Shown here: in pieces, positions 52,901-63,012 of the stretch
Position numbering within the stretch: position 1 is the first letter of the stretch
Layout of the letters: the number at the start of each line of letters is the position of its first letter
Assembly: GCA_026874595.1 (NCBI GenBank)
Contig: CM049309.1
Span: 15,590,576-15,654,575 of the forward strand
Direction: 5' to 3'
Length of the DNA stretch: 64,000 nt
Source: Sipunculus nudus
Lineage: Eukaryota > Annelida > Sipuncula > Golfingiida > Sipunculidae
Translations under genes and position numbers: made by a program
The notes under the pieces: model-generated
Databases searched by the model: none
Seen by the model: the letters and a program-made list of their open reading frames with translations, nothing else
What the model was told of the DNA's origin: nothing

Positions 52901-55900
52901 GAATGAATGAATGAAAGAAATTATTTTGTTCAGTTACATTATTTACGGTACAAGTATAAAATATATACCACTTATATACCACTTATATACCACTTATCAC
53001 AATCCATTTAAAAAAATATATATATCACAGTACATGATGAAAAAAAAAAAATAAAAATAAAAAAAAATAGCTAAAAAATATATATATATCACATGACCGC
53101 CACAGCCTGATGGCTGATTTTCTTTCACAGGCGATATTTCAAAAACAACATACTGCAGCTTTCCCAATTTCACAGGGATGATTGGCACCTATGAGGGCTC
53201 CAGACCTATTGAATTACATTGCTGATTTTCTTTCACAGGCTACAAATCAACAACCTACTGCAGCTTTCCCGATTTCACAGGGATCATTGGTGCCTATGAG
53301 GGCACCATGCCTAGGGGTGGGAGTCGGTTCCTTTTTCATAATCGATAATCGGTTTGAGCAAACCGATTGATGATCGATAATTAATCGGTTCAGACAATAA
53401 TAATCTGTCCAAAAAAGCAAACTAAAATTAAAATCTAAGAAACAGCTAGAGCTATCATCAGCAAATTTTATACCAGTGTTTGTCACGTATGTCATATCTG
53501 AAATTGAGATATTGGTGGCGCCACCTACATTGATGTGTTTTTCACAAGTGAAAATGTAATTTTTTATGCTTCTAGCTTATACACTGTTTTATGATGAAAC
53601 TGTTAAGCTAATTGGTTTAAACTTTAGGAGAATTATTCTATGGTAGGGTTCAGTTTTATAAGAATAGAATGGGTAAGTGCAGCTTTAAAAAAGCAGTGTA
53701 GCCAATTGAAAAAGGCTTTCTGTGTTTGAAAACAGATTTTACAACATGCTGAGTTCTATTACGTAAACATAATTTTGAGCTGTTTCTGTATTAATGAGAA
53801 TTTTCTCTGTTAAGGTTTATACGCCAGAGTAAGCAAACCGAAAAATTTCCCTTATTGGGCCCATTTTTGCCTATCCCGCCTCACTCCCGTGTATCTAAGT
53901 CATACTTCCCTTTCCTGTAATCACTTTTTCTTCAAGCATTCCGCCATGATGGACATATAAACCCGCTCTGCGAGTTCGTCCACTGTAATGGGTTGTACAT
54001 AAAGGGTTTGCCAACTAATCTGTAAGTAGAGTTTTTTCTTTCCCTTCACGCCATGGAGAACCCCTCATATTGCTCAACATGTGGTTTTTTAATCCCTGCC
54101 TGGGATTCCCACCCTTCTTGTTTCATGTGCCGTCCACAACTCGACACTTGCTGTGGACCGGCCGACCCTTGCTTTTATTGTCAGACCTGGTCCTCGGATA
54201 AGTGGGCCATGTTTACTGTGTGGTCTCACTCCCCTGTTATTGGGGTTTCTCCCTCCCAATTTCCTTTGTCTGTGGCCCCTGTCAGTCCGGGGGTCGGGGG
54301 GGGGGGGTTCCTACCTTAGGTGACTGTAACCATTCTGTGTTACGCTCCCCGTCTGTTATTCCATGTAGTGTTACTACTCCCATTGTCTCCACTACCAAGT
54401 CAGTATTGTTCTTCCTTAATGTTGGGTCTAGAAGATTCTTCTAGACCTGTCTGCTCGGCTCAGGTGGCCTCCCCAGCTCCGCCGGCTCTCTCCCCTCAGC
54501 CATTGTCCTCCCCTCTGGCTCCCTGTCAGCTTCATTCCCTGACTCCTGCTGCTACTGTTCTTCCACGGGAGGAGGTACGTATTTCCGACCCTGTGTCTGG
54601 CCCTCCGTCTACTTCTTTTCAGCAACCCCAGCTTGCTGTTGCTGCTGGGGCTCCAGATTGATGTCCTGCTGTTCCTGTTCCCAGCCGTGCATCCGTTTCT
54701 TTGTTTCAGACTCCTCCTGTTGCTGTTCCGCCTGCGGCCACGGCGCCTGTGGTTACTCGGCTGGTTCCTGCCTCTGGCCGTCCCTCTGCTTCTTTCTTAC
54801 AGCCTCCCCTGCGGACATCGCCCTGGTTCCTAACCAGTGGTCAGAGGTCGCACTCCAATGCCAGACCTGGCGTGCTAGGAAGTCAGCTCTCCTTGATCTT
54901 GTGGCCACATCCATTCAAGAAGCTCAGCCAGACGGCCCTAAGTTCCGCCAGACGCAGCCTTGGCGGCCTTCGGCCACCGCGACTGGGTTCTATTTGAATC
55001 CGATCACCATTCAGTCACCTACCACCGCACCATCAGTGTGAATGGAATTTACTGATGAACAGTTGAACTATTATGCGAGCATCATGCTGTGGTTACAGGT
55101 TCGCTTTCTGCAGCTACGAGTGCCCATGTTCCTCCCGGGTCATCTAAAGTGTTGTCCACCGGTACCCTCTGGTCCACTCGTGGGTACTGGGTAACCTGTT
55201 TTGACAGGTTGGTTCCTTCTCCAGCTCTCCCCGAAATTCCTTCCTTGCCCATGTGAATGGAATCAGGACTTGACCAACCCTTTGCGGATGGGAAATCACT
55301 GTTATCAGGATCCGCCCATGTTACTGACTGACAGCTTACTGATTTAGAGGGGCTAGGCCTCCTTGCTGTATCTTACCATCCGGCCCCCATAAATGATATT
55401 TGGCAGGCCTCCACACACGATTGTGCGGAACTACAACACATCATTTGGCGTCTGGTGGAAAACTGTATCCTACTTCTATGTTCGGCTTGTTTACATTCAT
55501 TACGTTCACTAAAACCTGAACTGACGCAAGCTGAATTATCTGATCTATTCACTTCACTTCTTTTTGGGGATCAGCTTCAGCCCCTCTTTGAGGGTGCTTC
55601 AGACAGTTCTGATCGGCAGGCCTGCCTCTGTTCGGCCGCCCCTGCCCCTCGCCAGTCCTTCCAGATTCCTCGGCCCCCTCGACTACTTGTTGGGCTCCTG
55701 CTCCAGCTTCCCGGCCTTCCTCCTGTACAGGCCAATCCCAATCCTTTCGTGGCCGATCCTCTAGCTGCAGTTCTATCAAGAAATGACTATTTGGCTCTGG
55801 TTGGCGCTTGACTAAGTGCTCATTTTCCCGCTTTGGTGGCCATCACTTCGCACCGTTTAGTTCTTAGCACAATAAAATTCGGGTTTTGTATTACGTTTTT

Positions 55901-58900
55901 ACGCAACCCTCCCGTTAAATTGCACCCGTTTTTCACCGGATCCAGTAAAACATCTCGTGTTAGAGGAGGCCATTCAGTCTATGTTAGAAAAAAGGGCTAT
56001 TCTAGAGGTTCCCCGGACTACTTGGGGCTTTACTCTCGTCTCTTTCTGGTTATGAAACCTCACGTCAAGTCGCACCCCATTATAGATCTCAAGCATGCCA
56101 ATCCATCAGTCATCACAACCATTTCTTGGGCTCGCCTACGAGAACCACGTGTATCAATTCCGTGCTCTTCTGTTCGGAATCGGTGTTGCCCCCTGGATTT
56201 TTAGGATGCTTGTCCACACAGTCAACATTTACCTCCGCTCACGGGGCATCTTGGTTCTTCTTTACCTGGATGATTGGCTTGTCAATGCGGCTGATCGCTC
56301 TCTCTTACTGGAACACAGGACCCAGGTTCTCTCTTTGCTCCCGAACCTCTGGTTTATTGTCAATGCCGAGAAATCACAACTTGATCCCACCCAGTCCCTT
56401 CAGTTTCTAGGCATGGTCCTCAATTTTGCGTCTGGGACGGCGTCTCTCCCGTGCGACTTTGCTCTCAGGCTCAGGGCGCAAATCCATTCCTTTCTAGTGT
56501 CTCACCACATAGACTCTGGTGCAGCGTCTTCTCTATACAGAACTCTCAACTGGGCCACGACTTCATTCCGTTCAGTTGTCTTTATCTATGTCCGATTCAA
56601 ACGCTATTTTTGCAATCGGGGCCTTCTATGCTTGAGTTAGGTTCGGCCTAGTCATCTCATTTCAGCTCTCCTGGAAAATCCTTCGTCCCTGGCTGAACCT
56701 TACGTTCCTCCTTCAGGGCGTTCCTTTCTCTCAGGAGATCGATTGTACGATTTTCACCAACGCGTCTCTCCTTGGTTGGGGTGCCCATATGGCCAATCTC
56801 AGGGCCTCGGGCATCTGGTCCCTATCCCAACGACTACTCCATATAAATGTACTCAAACTCCATGCGGTCAATTGCGCCATCTCCCATTGGTCACGCCCCA
56901 TACTCGGCCGTCACATCCTAGTCATGACAGACAACACCACGATGGTCACTTATATTAACAAGCAAGGCAGTACTCAGTCTCCCTCACTTCTTCGGGAGAC
57001 CTACCTCTTGTTCGATCTTTGTATGACGTTGGGAGCCTCGCTCCGCTCGTGTCATCTTCTTGGCGTCTCAATCATTCTCGCAATCACCCTCTCCTGTCGC
57101 CCCATTGCTCCACCTCCGATGGTTGTCCTTCCCCTCTCTGTCCTTAGGTGTCTATTCGCTCGCCTCAGGTGTCCGGAAAATCGATCTGTTCGATTTTCCC
57201 TCCCCCCCCCCCCCCAGCCCTCGTTCCTTCTGTGACGCGGCTACATCACCATCGGAACCGTCTCCCAGACACCCCGGTGTCCGTCTGGTCACACCGGTTT
57301 CTATACGCATTTCTTGTGCCCAGTCTCATCCCCTGAATCCTCCTACGTCTGTCCCATGCCGTACAGAAGGATCTCCTCCTCATCCTTCCGTTTCATCCGG
57401 CGCTCCCTGGTTTCCACTGTGGCGCATGTTTCTCTCCCAGCTGCCACTTCTCCCGTCGTTCCCCTGATCTCGTCGTCCATTTTGGTCGTGCCCTCTGTGA
57501 GCATGCATACTCTCATCGGACACCTAAAGGATCAAGGCATTTCAACCCAGCTGCTCTCCTTGCCTCTGCTCCCCGTTGCGGTTCTTTGGACCGCATCTAT
57601 GACTCCCGGTGGCGCATCTTCTCCAGATGGGCGGATGAACACAGAATCTCTCCTTTAGATCCATTAATTTTGGCGGTCTTTGATTTCTTCGTTTATTTAC
57701 TACAGATCAAAGAGTTATCCAATCTGTCTCTATCGGCTATGGCTATCATGTCGCCCTGCTGTCGGTCCTCCGTCCGCTGGGTCACGATCGTGTCATACAC
57801 CATCCACTAGTGACGGACTTTCTCAAGGGGGTACATGCCCGGTCTTCTCGTCTTCACTTCGTCGCTCCTTCCTGGTGCCTGGATGTTGTCTTACAACACC
57901 TCTGAGGACCCCCTTATGAGCCTCTTCTTCGGCGCATCTTCTCCATTTGTCTAAGAAAATGGTTTTCCTCCTGGCCCTTACGTCTGCCGGTCACCGCTCT
58001 GAGCTTCATGCCCTAGTGGCCGATTAGAAATTTACACAAATTTGATAGCTTTATAACATACACTAAAAATGGTGGTGCCATCAGCAACCATTTTTGCACA
58101 GCGTCCATCTGTTCATCCGCATAAGGATAATATATATCATATAATTGCAGTGGTTTGACTTATCCACCGGAAATTTTGCAGGTTTATACATCCTGGACAG
58201 CTTTCTCAATTTTATGACAGGTGGCGCTACCTACATTCACGTTTACACTGCGGACATCCATGCTAATATGCAACATACCCCACTCTATTCCCCTTGCCAC
58301 TTAATCCATGCCTCACTTTACCAGTCCCACTCTGATTTCTGTGGATACACATAGTCGCTTGTCGACTACCCATATTCTAGTTTTAAATTGTCCTAGTCTG
58401 AGATTTGCAGGTCAGAAATGTTCATTTTGCTGAAATCATAATGACTAAGGTAGATATGCAGGACATAAGAGGATCAATATTAAATTTAAAAAATAAACCT
58501 CTATTCATACTCCCAAACTTTGCACAGGTTCGCATTAGGCCTGTAGGCCTTGTTCATATTAAACTTAATTTTTCACCCATATGTAATCTAGTCCAGCACT
58601 AGCAGAAACGTGGGGCCCTCTGTCCGACCACATCTTGTTGATTTAACCAAGTTCTTTGATGAGTTCAAAATGTTCAAGGTCAAATCAGCCAGAATAGAAA
58701 TCATTTGTGAATGCTTTAAATATAAATATTTACAGTAAATCATGCAACACATTGGTACAGCTATCATGGAGTGTGAATCCCTTGCATGTACACAAAATAG
58801 ATGGGGGGGGGGGTGCAGATAACCATAGGGCCCTCACGTTCTCATAAACTTTCTTACCCTTAAGACAAAATCAGTATTACTAACCATATGTATGAGTGAC

Positions 58901-59870
58901 ATCAGCAGGTCACTGATAAAACCAACTGTGCTCAGAAATTTCAAAACAACTGCTTTATTTAGGCCAGTGGTACCAACACTTGTTGTTTTTTTTTTCCATT
59001 TTGTCATAAGTCATGCTTGTCAGCTGAGTGTCATGACCTAAGGATCACTTCACTTGTTCTTTTGGAAGGAAGGATGTCTGGTGAAACTTTAACATCTGTT
59101 TTAATGTTTCAGTGGCCCAATGCCAGATGTGATGGGTGGTCCTATGGCTACTCCGGGAGGCCCTAGCACATCTCTGGGTAACCAAAACCCACCTCCTGTG
59201 CCTACACGACCAACACAGCAGCGATCAGGGCTAACATCTTCGTATGGAATGGGTGGATATGGAAGTGGGTACGGATCATATGGTGGGTACAGCAGCTACA
59301 GCCCACTGGGGGGCGGTATGTATGGGGGTAGCATGTATGGGGGTGGCATGTATGGAGGATACGGCGGTTATAGTGGCTATGGTAGTGGACTTGGGATGAA
59401 CAGATATGGACCTTCAGAATATACGTCCAATGGTTTCGTGCGACAAGCAGAAGAAAGTTCCAGGCAGGCATTTCAGTCGATTGAGAGTGTTGTTCAGGCG
59501 TTTGGCTCCGTGACGATGATGTTAGAATCCACCTTTTATGCGGTGTACAATTCTTTCCGAGCTGTGATTGGAGTAGCAGACCATTTTACAAGGTTACGAA
59601 CTCACTTTGCTCAAATCTTTTCAGCGTTTGCCATCATAAAAACCTTGAAATGGTTATATCACCGATTACTTGTGTTGCTGAGACTTCGTCAGGCGGGTAT
59701 GGATGAGGACTTGTGGGCAAATGCGGTGTCTGAGACAGTTAAAGGCACAGGACTTGACGGCATACCAGGAAAGCCAAAGTCTAACTGGCCGGTGTGGCTG
59801 TTTTTTGCCGTTGTTATTGGTGCTCCTTACCTCATATGGCGCCTCCTATCTTCTCTCTCAGGAGCAAAAG
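43854..59870 (+). CDS. PEX13: Peroxin-13, peroxisomal import docking protein (partial, exons 1-2)
   Basis: PEX13 forms the peroxisomal membrane docking complex with PEX14 and receives PEX5 and PEX7 cargo receptors. Exon 1 (43854-43936) gives MAAPTKPWER and is joined in phase (AG+T) to exon 2 (59113-59870). Residues 1-280 are readable. The order is: the KPWE N-terminal motif; a proline/glycine/tyrosine-rich YG-repeat region (about 65-115) thought to form the import-channel meshwork; the conserved FVRQAEESSRQAFQSIES helix region; LYHRLL; and a membrane segment (about 253-273, WLFFAVVIGAPYLIW). The C-terminal SH3 domain is not found before 64000, so the gene runs off the window. The donor at 59871 is GTAAGA. 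The 15.2-kb intron holds several transposons. Confidence 0.93.
43937..44128 (+). other. PEX13: PEX13 intron 1, first segment
   Basis: A run of 11 C lies at 44047-44057. No other feature. Confidence 0.4.
44134..44254 (+). repeat. Gypsy 5' LTR
   Basis: 121 bp, starting TGTCGTGTAATAGG and ending TTATGACA, with AATAAA inside. It is identical by eye to the 3' LTR. Preceded by the target duplication AAAAC (44129-44133). TGGTGGCAGCGGG follows directly as a possible tRNA primer-binding site. Confidence 0.95.
44365..45923 (+). pseudogene. Gypsy gag, protease and N-terminal RT (interrupted)
   Basis: Gag begins at ATG 44365 or 44371, with the conserved retrotransposon capsid region (YPEWKQRFSRFRIA-like). 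A basic RGGRQNRGRGQ segment follows, then cysteine knuckles, the second being a canonical CX2CX4HX4C (CNKCHRIGHYAVVC). The protease has the catalytic IDSGADVSVI motif. The RT begins with VRICVDLRKLNKAI and breaks off after PKLAG where the hAT element is inserted. Confidence 0.92.
46360..46570 (-). pseudogene. hAT transposase C-terminal dimerisation domain remnant
   Basis: On the minus strand the frame reads LLAALARKYLCIPATSVPYE and then RLFSGCGQIITPARNRLL, the signature of the hAT C-terminal dimerisation domain. Confidence 0.85.
46568..46876 (-). pseudogene. hAT transposase N-terminus with BED zinc finger remnant
   Basis: The frame starts at ATG 46876. After a proline/threonine-rich leader it reads SIVWNYFGLVKDNEDTDNP and CRKCMKRVPSKGGNTSNMF, a BED zinc finger (CxxC pair). 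The two histidines that normally follow are absent because the deletion joins here. The remaining residues to the stop are out of family. Confidence 0.85.
47664..49972 (+). pseudogene. Gypsy RT (rest), RNase H and integrase (frameshifted)
   Basis: After the hAT insert the RT resumes, with LPFGITCAPEIFQRKM and the catalytic YMDD (about 47866). Near 48163 one extra A changes the frame to a 611-codon frame. That frame covers RNase H (VVSADASSYGLGGVLL, TDHKPL) and integrase. The integrase zinc finger reads H..H then SYEHC, so one of its two cysteines is replaced by tyrosine. The core has SDL, ISDNGPQY and the ANGAVERAV glutamate. A C-terminal GPY-like/SH3-like tail follows (TGKVLGQYRG). Confidence 0.92.
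50378..50498 (+). repeat. Gypsy 3' LTR
   Basis: 121 bp, identical by eye to the 5' LTR. It is followed by the AAAAC target duplication (50499-50503). Confidence 0.95.
50504..53112 (+). other. PEX13: PEX13 intron 1, middle
   Basis: No gene. At 52386 CAGGGTTGGCA resembles a hAT-type terminus without a partner. A (GAAT)n/(TGAA)n tract lies at 52884-52920, and A- and TA-rich tracts at 53010-53090. Confidence 0.4.
53113..53310 (+). repeat. Two-copy 108-bp tandem duplication
   Basis: Both copies start GCTGATTTTCTTTCACAGG (53113 and 53221) and run through TACTGCAGCTTTCCC, ATTTCACAGGGAT and CCTATGAGGGC. Confidence 0.85.
53311..53436 (+). other. Possible lone hAT-type terminus
   Basis: TAGGGGTGGGAGTCGGTTCC at 53313, followed by repeated CGATAATCGG/CCGATT strings, resembles a hAT terminal and subterminal region. 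No matching other end was found. Confidence 0.3.
53437..53545 (+). repeat. Family C repeat fragment
   Basis: It shares AGAGCTATCATCA, ATACCAGTGTT-like, GTCATATCTGAAATTGAG and GGTGGCGCCACC (53514-53525) with the segments at 60428-60545 and 61758-61885. Confidence 0.7.
53546..54029 (+). other. PEX13: PEX13 intron 1, before the DIRS element
   Basis: No gene. The last 150 bp may belong to the DIRS 5' end (CCGCCATGATGGACATATAA). Confidence 0.35.
54053..55041 (+). pseudogene. DIRS gag-like ORF (broken)
   Basis: It starts at ATG 54053 with YCSTCGFLIPAWDSHPSC, a CxxC..H..C pattern typical of DIRS ORF1. Proline/serine/alanine-rich sequence follows in changing frames. Confidence 0.7.
55880..57110 (+). 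pseudogene. DIRS reverse transcriptase and RNase H (broken)
   Basis: The frames give the early RT region (PRTTWGFYSRLFLVMKPH, about 56008-56060). Next comes FRALLFGIGVAPWIFRML, with the catalytic YLDDWL at about 56263. The RNase H segment reads TIFTNASLLGWGAHM, where the usual first aspartate is asparagine, then TDNTTMVTYINKQGSTQS. At least two frameshifts and a premature stop near 56638 are visible. Confidence 0.85.
57570..58027 (+). pseudogene. DIRS tyrosine recombinase (truncated)
   Basis: The N-terminal SAM-like domain reads YDSRWRIFSRWADEHRISPL. The catalytic domain starts at MVFLLALTSAGHRSELHAL (57963-58019), where the arginine of GHRSEL is the first catalytic residue. It ends at 58027, so the remaining catalytic residues, including the tyrosine, are missing. 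Confidence 0.8.
58035..58380 (-). mobile_element. Family B element fragment (minus strand)
   Basis: Read on the minus strand it starts CTAGAATATGGGTAGTCGAC, as copy 1 does at 31467. It contains mutated palindromes GGTGGCGCTACC (58221) and GGTGGTGCCATC (58073). It lacks the right hairpin and is joined directly to the truncated DIRS recombinase. Confidence 0.75.
58381..58520 (+). other. PEX13: PEX13 intron spacer
   Basis: Nothing recognised. Confidence 0.3.
58521..58730 (+). repeat. Family C right end and a dispersed-repeat fragment
   Basis: CACAGGTTCGCATTAGGCCT (58523-58542) followed by GTAGGCCTTGTT matches the right end at 62984-63014. 58640-58720 is an inverted match of 18790-18850. Confidence 0.6.
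58731..59112 (+). other. PEX13: PEX13 intron 1, last segment
   Basis: A run of 11 G lies at 58803-58813. The polypyrimidine tract and TTTCAG before 59113 form the exon 2 acceptor. Confidence 0.5.
59113..59870 (+). CDS. PEX13: PEX13 exon 2
   Basis: AG acceptor at 59111-59112 and donor GTAAGA at 59871. It encodes residues 28-280 from the split serine codon, with the YG-repeat region, the conserved helical region and the membrane segment. It ends one base into a codon. Confidence 0.95.
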
Positions 59871-60039
59871 GTAAGACTTTTATTTTTTATGCTGTGTGTC
59901 ATGTTGATGACATTGGTTATTGAATTGGGGTGAAGGTAGCTGTACAATTAGGATTATGTACTGTGGTTAGCTTCATATTCCTGAGGCTGAAATTTCACAA
60001 TTTTTTCATTTTGAACACTTCGTGGGGGTTTCATTTTTA
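59871..60039 (+). other. PEX13: PEX13 intron 2, start
   Basis: Nothing recognised besides the donor site. Confidence 0.3.
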
Positions 60040-63012
60040 GCGAACCTGTGAGCTTATGCGATGGTGCGGTGTCTTGCGTCATGCGTCGTGCGTCGTCTGT
60101 AAGTTAACCATAGATATCTCAAAAAAGGCAGGAGCTAGCATCACCAAATTTTTCGAAAATAATCAGTCATCCAAAAAATTTATATCGGATTTTGTTTATT
60201 TTTTTGTAACTGCATTTTCTTAGATTTTATAGGGAAAAAGCTAAAAAAGCTTTAAAAATCTTCTTCTCTGAAACTGTCAAGCCAAATTGTCCAATGTTTC
60301 ACAGAAATGATCCCTGGAACAATCTTTCTCAAGTTTATTTGAATGGTTCCAGTTCGGAGATTTTTGGCTGAGTTACAGGTGGTTGAACTTTGTTAACTGT
60401 GCAAAAAAGCATATTATAATTTGAATCAGAGAAACGGCTGGAGCTATCATCACCAAATTTTATGCCAATGTTGGTCACATAGGTCATATTTGAAATTGAG
60501 GTATTGGTGGCGCCACCTGCATCGGCTTTTTTTGTACGGGGTCATCAGTGCCTGTATCACACTGAGGGCTAGAAAAAACTTCTATTCTGAAACCATATGG
60601 CCAAAATGTTTAATATCGCACGGAAATGATCCTAGGGTACTGCTTTCTGAAGTTTGTTCAAATGGTCTCTTTTCAGTGACTTTTGGCTAAGTTATGGGAA
60701 GCTGAATTTAGTCATATGCTGTAACAGCCCATTTTAGCTCAGTACTACAAAGATCTTCTCCTCAAAAACCACTGGGGCAAATTCTTAAATCTCACACATT
60801 ATTTATCCTTAGATGTTGATAATTCAAGTTTGTTCAAATGGTTTTGGTTCAGTGATTTTTGGCTGAGTTATGGGAAGCTTAACTTAGCCATTTTGCTGTA
60901 TTTTCCCATATGAGTTATAAACCTGTAAAACGTTTTTTGACTACCGCTACTGAGGCCAATTTGTTTAATATTTTACAAGAATAATCCCCTGGATAATTCT
61001 TATAATAATTGTCTTTTATGGTTCCAAAGAATTAATTTTGGCTTAATTATAAAGATTGAATTGAGTCATTTTACCATATATTATAGCTGTGTGAAGCAAA
61101 TACATCTAGACTGGCACCAGTTTATCAGCATTTATTACATCATGCCTCTAGACATTTAGATTTTAGGTTATCTATGGTTTATATTGACAAGAATGTTTTT
61201 TAAAAGCTTTTAAAAAATGTAGATTTATGATTTTTAGATATTCCTCATGCCAGGCAAAGTTTACAATCACTGGTATACAGCTCTCTGTGGGTATATAAAG
61301 AGAGCTGTACATGGATTATAAATAATTAGTATCCATAGTCAAATTAATTCAAGATTTTGCCATCAGTGAGATGTATCTGTATTACAATTTTTCATTCAAT
61401 ATGCATCTGTAATATTTTTTAGGGAACCTGTGAGCTAATGCGATGGTGTGGCGATATTTGTCTTCTGTACGTTAACCCATACTATTTTGAAAATGATTGG
61501 AGCTAGCATCATGAAATCTAATGCAAAAAATTAGCCATCTCAAAAACTCTGCATTTTCTTAAATTTTATAGAGAAAAAACTAAAAAACCTTTAAAAATCT
61601 TCTGCTCCAAAACACTCAAGCCAAATTGTTCAATATGTCACAGAAATAATCTTTTATACCATCTCCCTCAATTTTGTTCCAATGGTTCAAGTTTGGTGAA
61701 ATTTGGCCGAGTTACAGGAAGTTGAACTTAGTCATCTGTCCAAAAAAGCATACTAAAATGACAGTCTCAGAAACGGCCGGAGCTATCATCACCAAATATT
61801 TTGCCAGTGTTGGTCACATGAGTCATATATGAAATTCAGGTATTGGTGGCACCACCTGCATTGACCTTTTTTTGTACGGGGTCATTGATCATCTTGTATT
61901 ATTCTAGATATTTTGATAAAATGTTTATGAAAATGTCGGCTTGAAAAAAAATTTTAGCCGAAGTCTTTCAGTATGTGTAAACAGATTAACCAACAGGCCA
62001 AGATTGAATCCATATCTTTAAATAGGTTGAGAAACTGCCAACTGTTTCAGATTTGGCAACAGATCAAGAGTTCATACAGTGCAGCCAGATATAGGTCAAG
62101 AGTTCAATCAATGCAGCCAAGCACAAGGCATGTGATCACCTCATGGGTGACATGTGAACGCCTCATGGGCACTATGTGATCACTTCATGGGTGTCAAGCT
62201 CCTCAGGGCAGGGCCCCTGCATGAGCTTATGCAATGGTGTGGCTACTATTTCAGATTTGGCAACAGGCTAGAGGTCAGTCTGGATCTATTTATAGCTTTG
62301 GCAGACTGCCAACTGTATCAGATTAGGCAAAAGGTCAAGAGTTCACTCAGTGCAGCCAGGTATGGGTCAGGAGTTTACTCAGTGCAGTAGCTGCATTCTA
62401 TTTATAGCTTTGGCAGACTGCCAACTGTGTCAGATTATGCAACAGGTCAAGAGTTCACTCAGTGCAGCCAAGTACAGGTCAAAAGTTCACTCAGTCTAGC
62501 CAGGTGCAGGTCATGAGTTCACTCAGTGCAGTAACCTGAGCAAGCAATTTTTCACAGTTCACTCGGGGCAACAGCTTTTCTCACCTAAGCCTGGTCAGCC
62601 CCATGTATCAGACTCAAGATAAGTTTTATGTATTGGCCTAATATTTTGACCTGTCCATGTGTCTTTGATCGCTTTCTCGCTCACAAGACAGGTGTCACCA
62701 CCTACAATGACTTTTGCACAGTGTGTGTCCCTGCGGTTTTCTCAGAGGGGTTTGATAAATCAGTCTGAAATTGGGCATATGTATATCTCTCATAGCTTCG
62801 TTGTATACAAGACTGGTGGTGCCAGCTTCAATCTTTTTAGTGTTGTGTGCTCCCATGCCAGAATTTCAGCAGTGATGTTTGTGTGATTGTTTCTTATTCA
62901 AAATGTTTAGAACTTGCTTTGTTCATATACATGAAAAGTAATGGTCCAGCATTGAAGCATTATACCTGGTGTATTTCCCAATGCACAGGTTCGCATTAGG
63001 CCTGTAGGCCTT
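60040..63012 (+). mobile_element. Family C element or nested pair, with tandem subunits
   Basis: An 11-bp perfect terminal inverted repeat lies at the left (GCGAACCTGTG, 60040-60050) and right (CACAGGTTCGC, 62984-62994). The right end continues ATTAGGCCTGTAGGCCTT. A second left end at 61422 (GGGAACCTGTGAGCTAATGC) suggests one copy inside another. Units at 60428-60545 and 61758-61885 share AGAAACGGC.GGAGCTATCA, GTTGGTCACAT, GGTGGCGCCACCTGC (second copy GGTGGCACCACC) and TTTTTTGTACGGGGTCAT. No protein encoded. Confidence 0.6.
62030..62545 (+). repeat. Minisatellite inside family C
   Basis: The phrase GAGTTCACTCAGTGCAGCCA recurs about every 30-114 bp with changes, together with CTGCCAACTGT.TCAGATT at 62034, 62304 and 62418. 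Confidence 0.7.

Larger units (their letters stand above)
54030..58027 (+). mobile_element. Decayed DIRS-type tyrosine-recombinase retrotransposon
   Basis: In order: a gag-like ORF with a cysteine-rich N-terminus, DIRS reverse transcriptase with YLDDWL, RNase H, and a tyrosine recombinase. Frames change many times. GC content is well above the flanks. Poly-G and poly-C runs (54296-54307, 57202-57215) lie in the coding part. The right side stops abruptly at 58027 in the recombinase and abuts a family B fragment. Termini were not found. Confidence 0.88.

Noticed and set aside
54701-55041. Proline-rich frames as a host gene
   Set aside because: They belong to the DIRS gag-like region, lying in order before the RT and recombinase.
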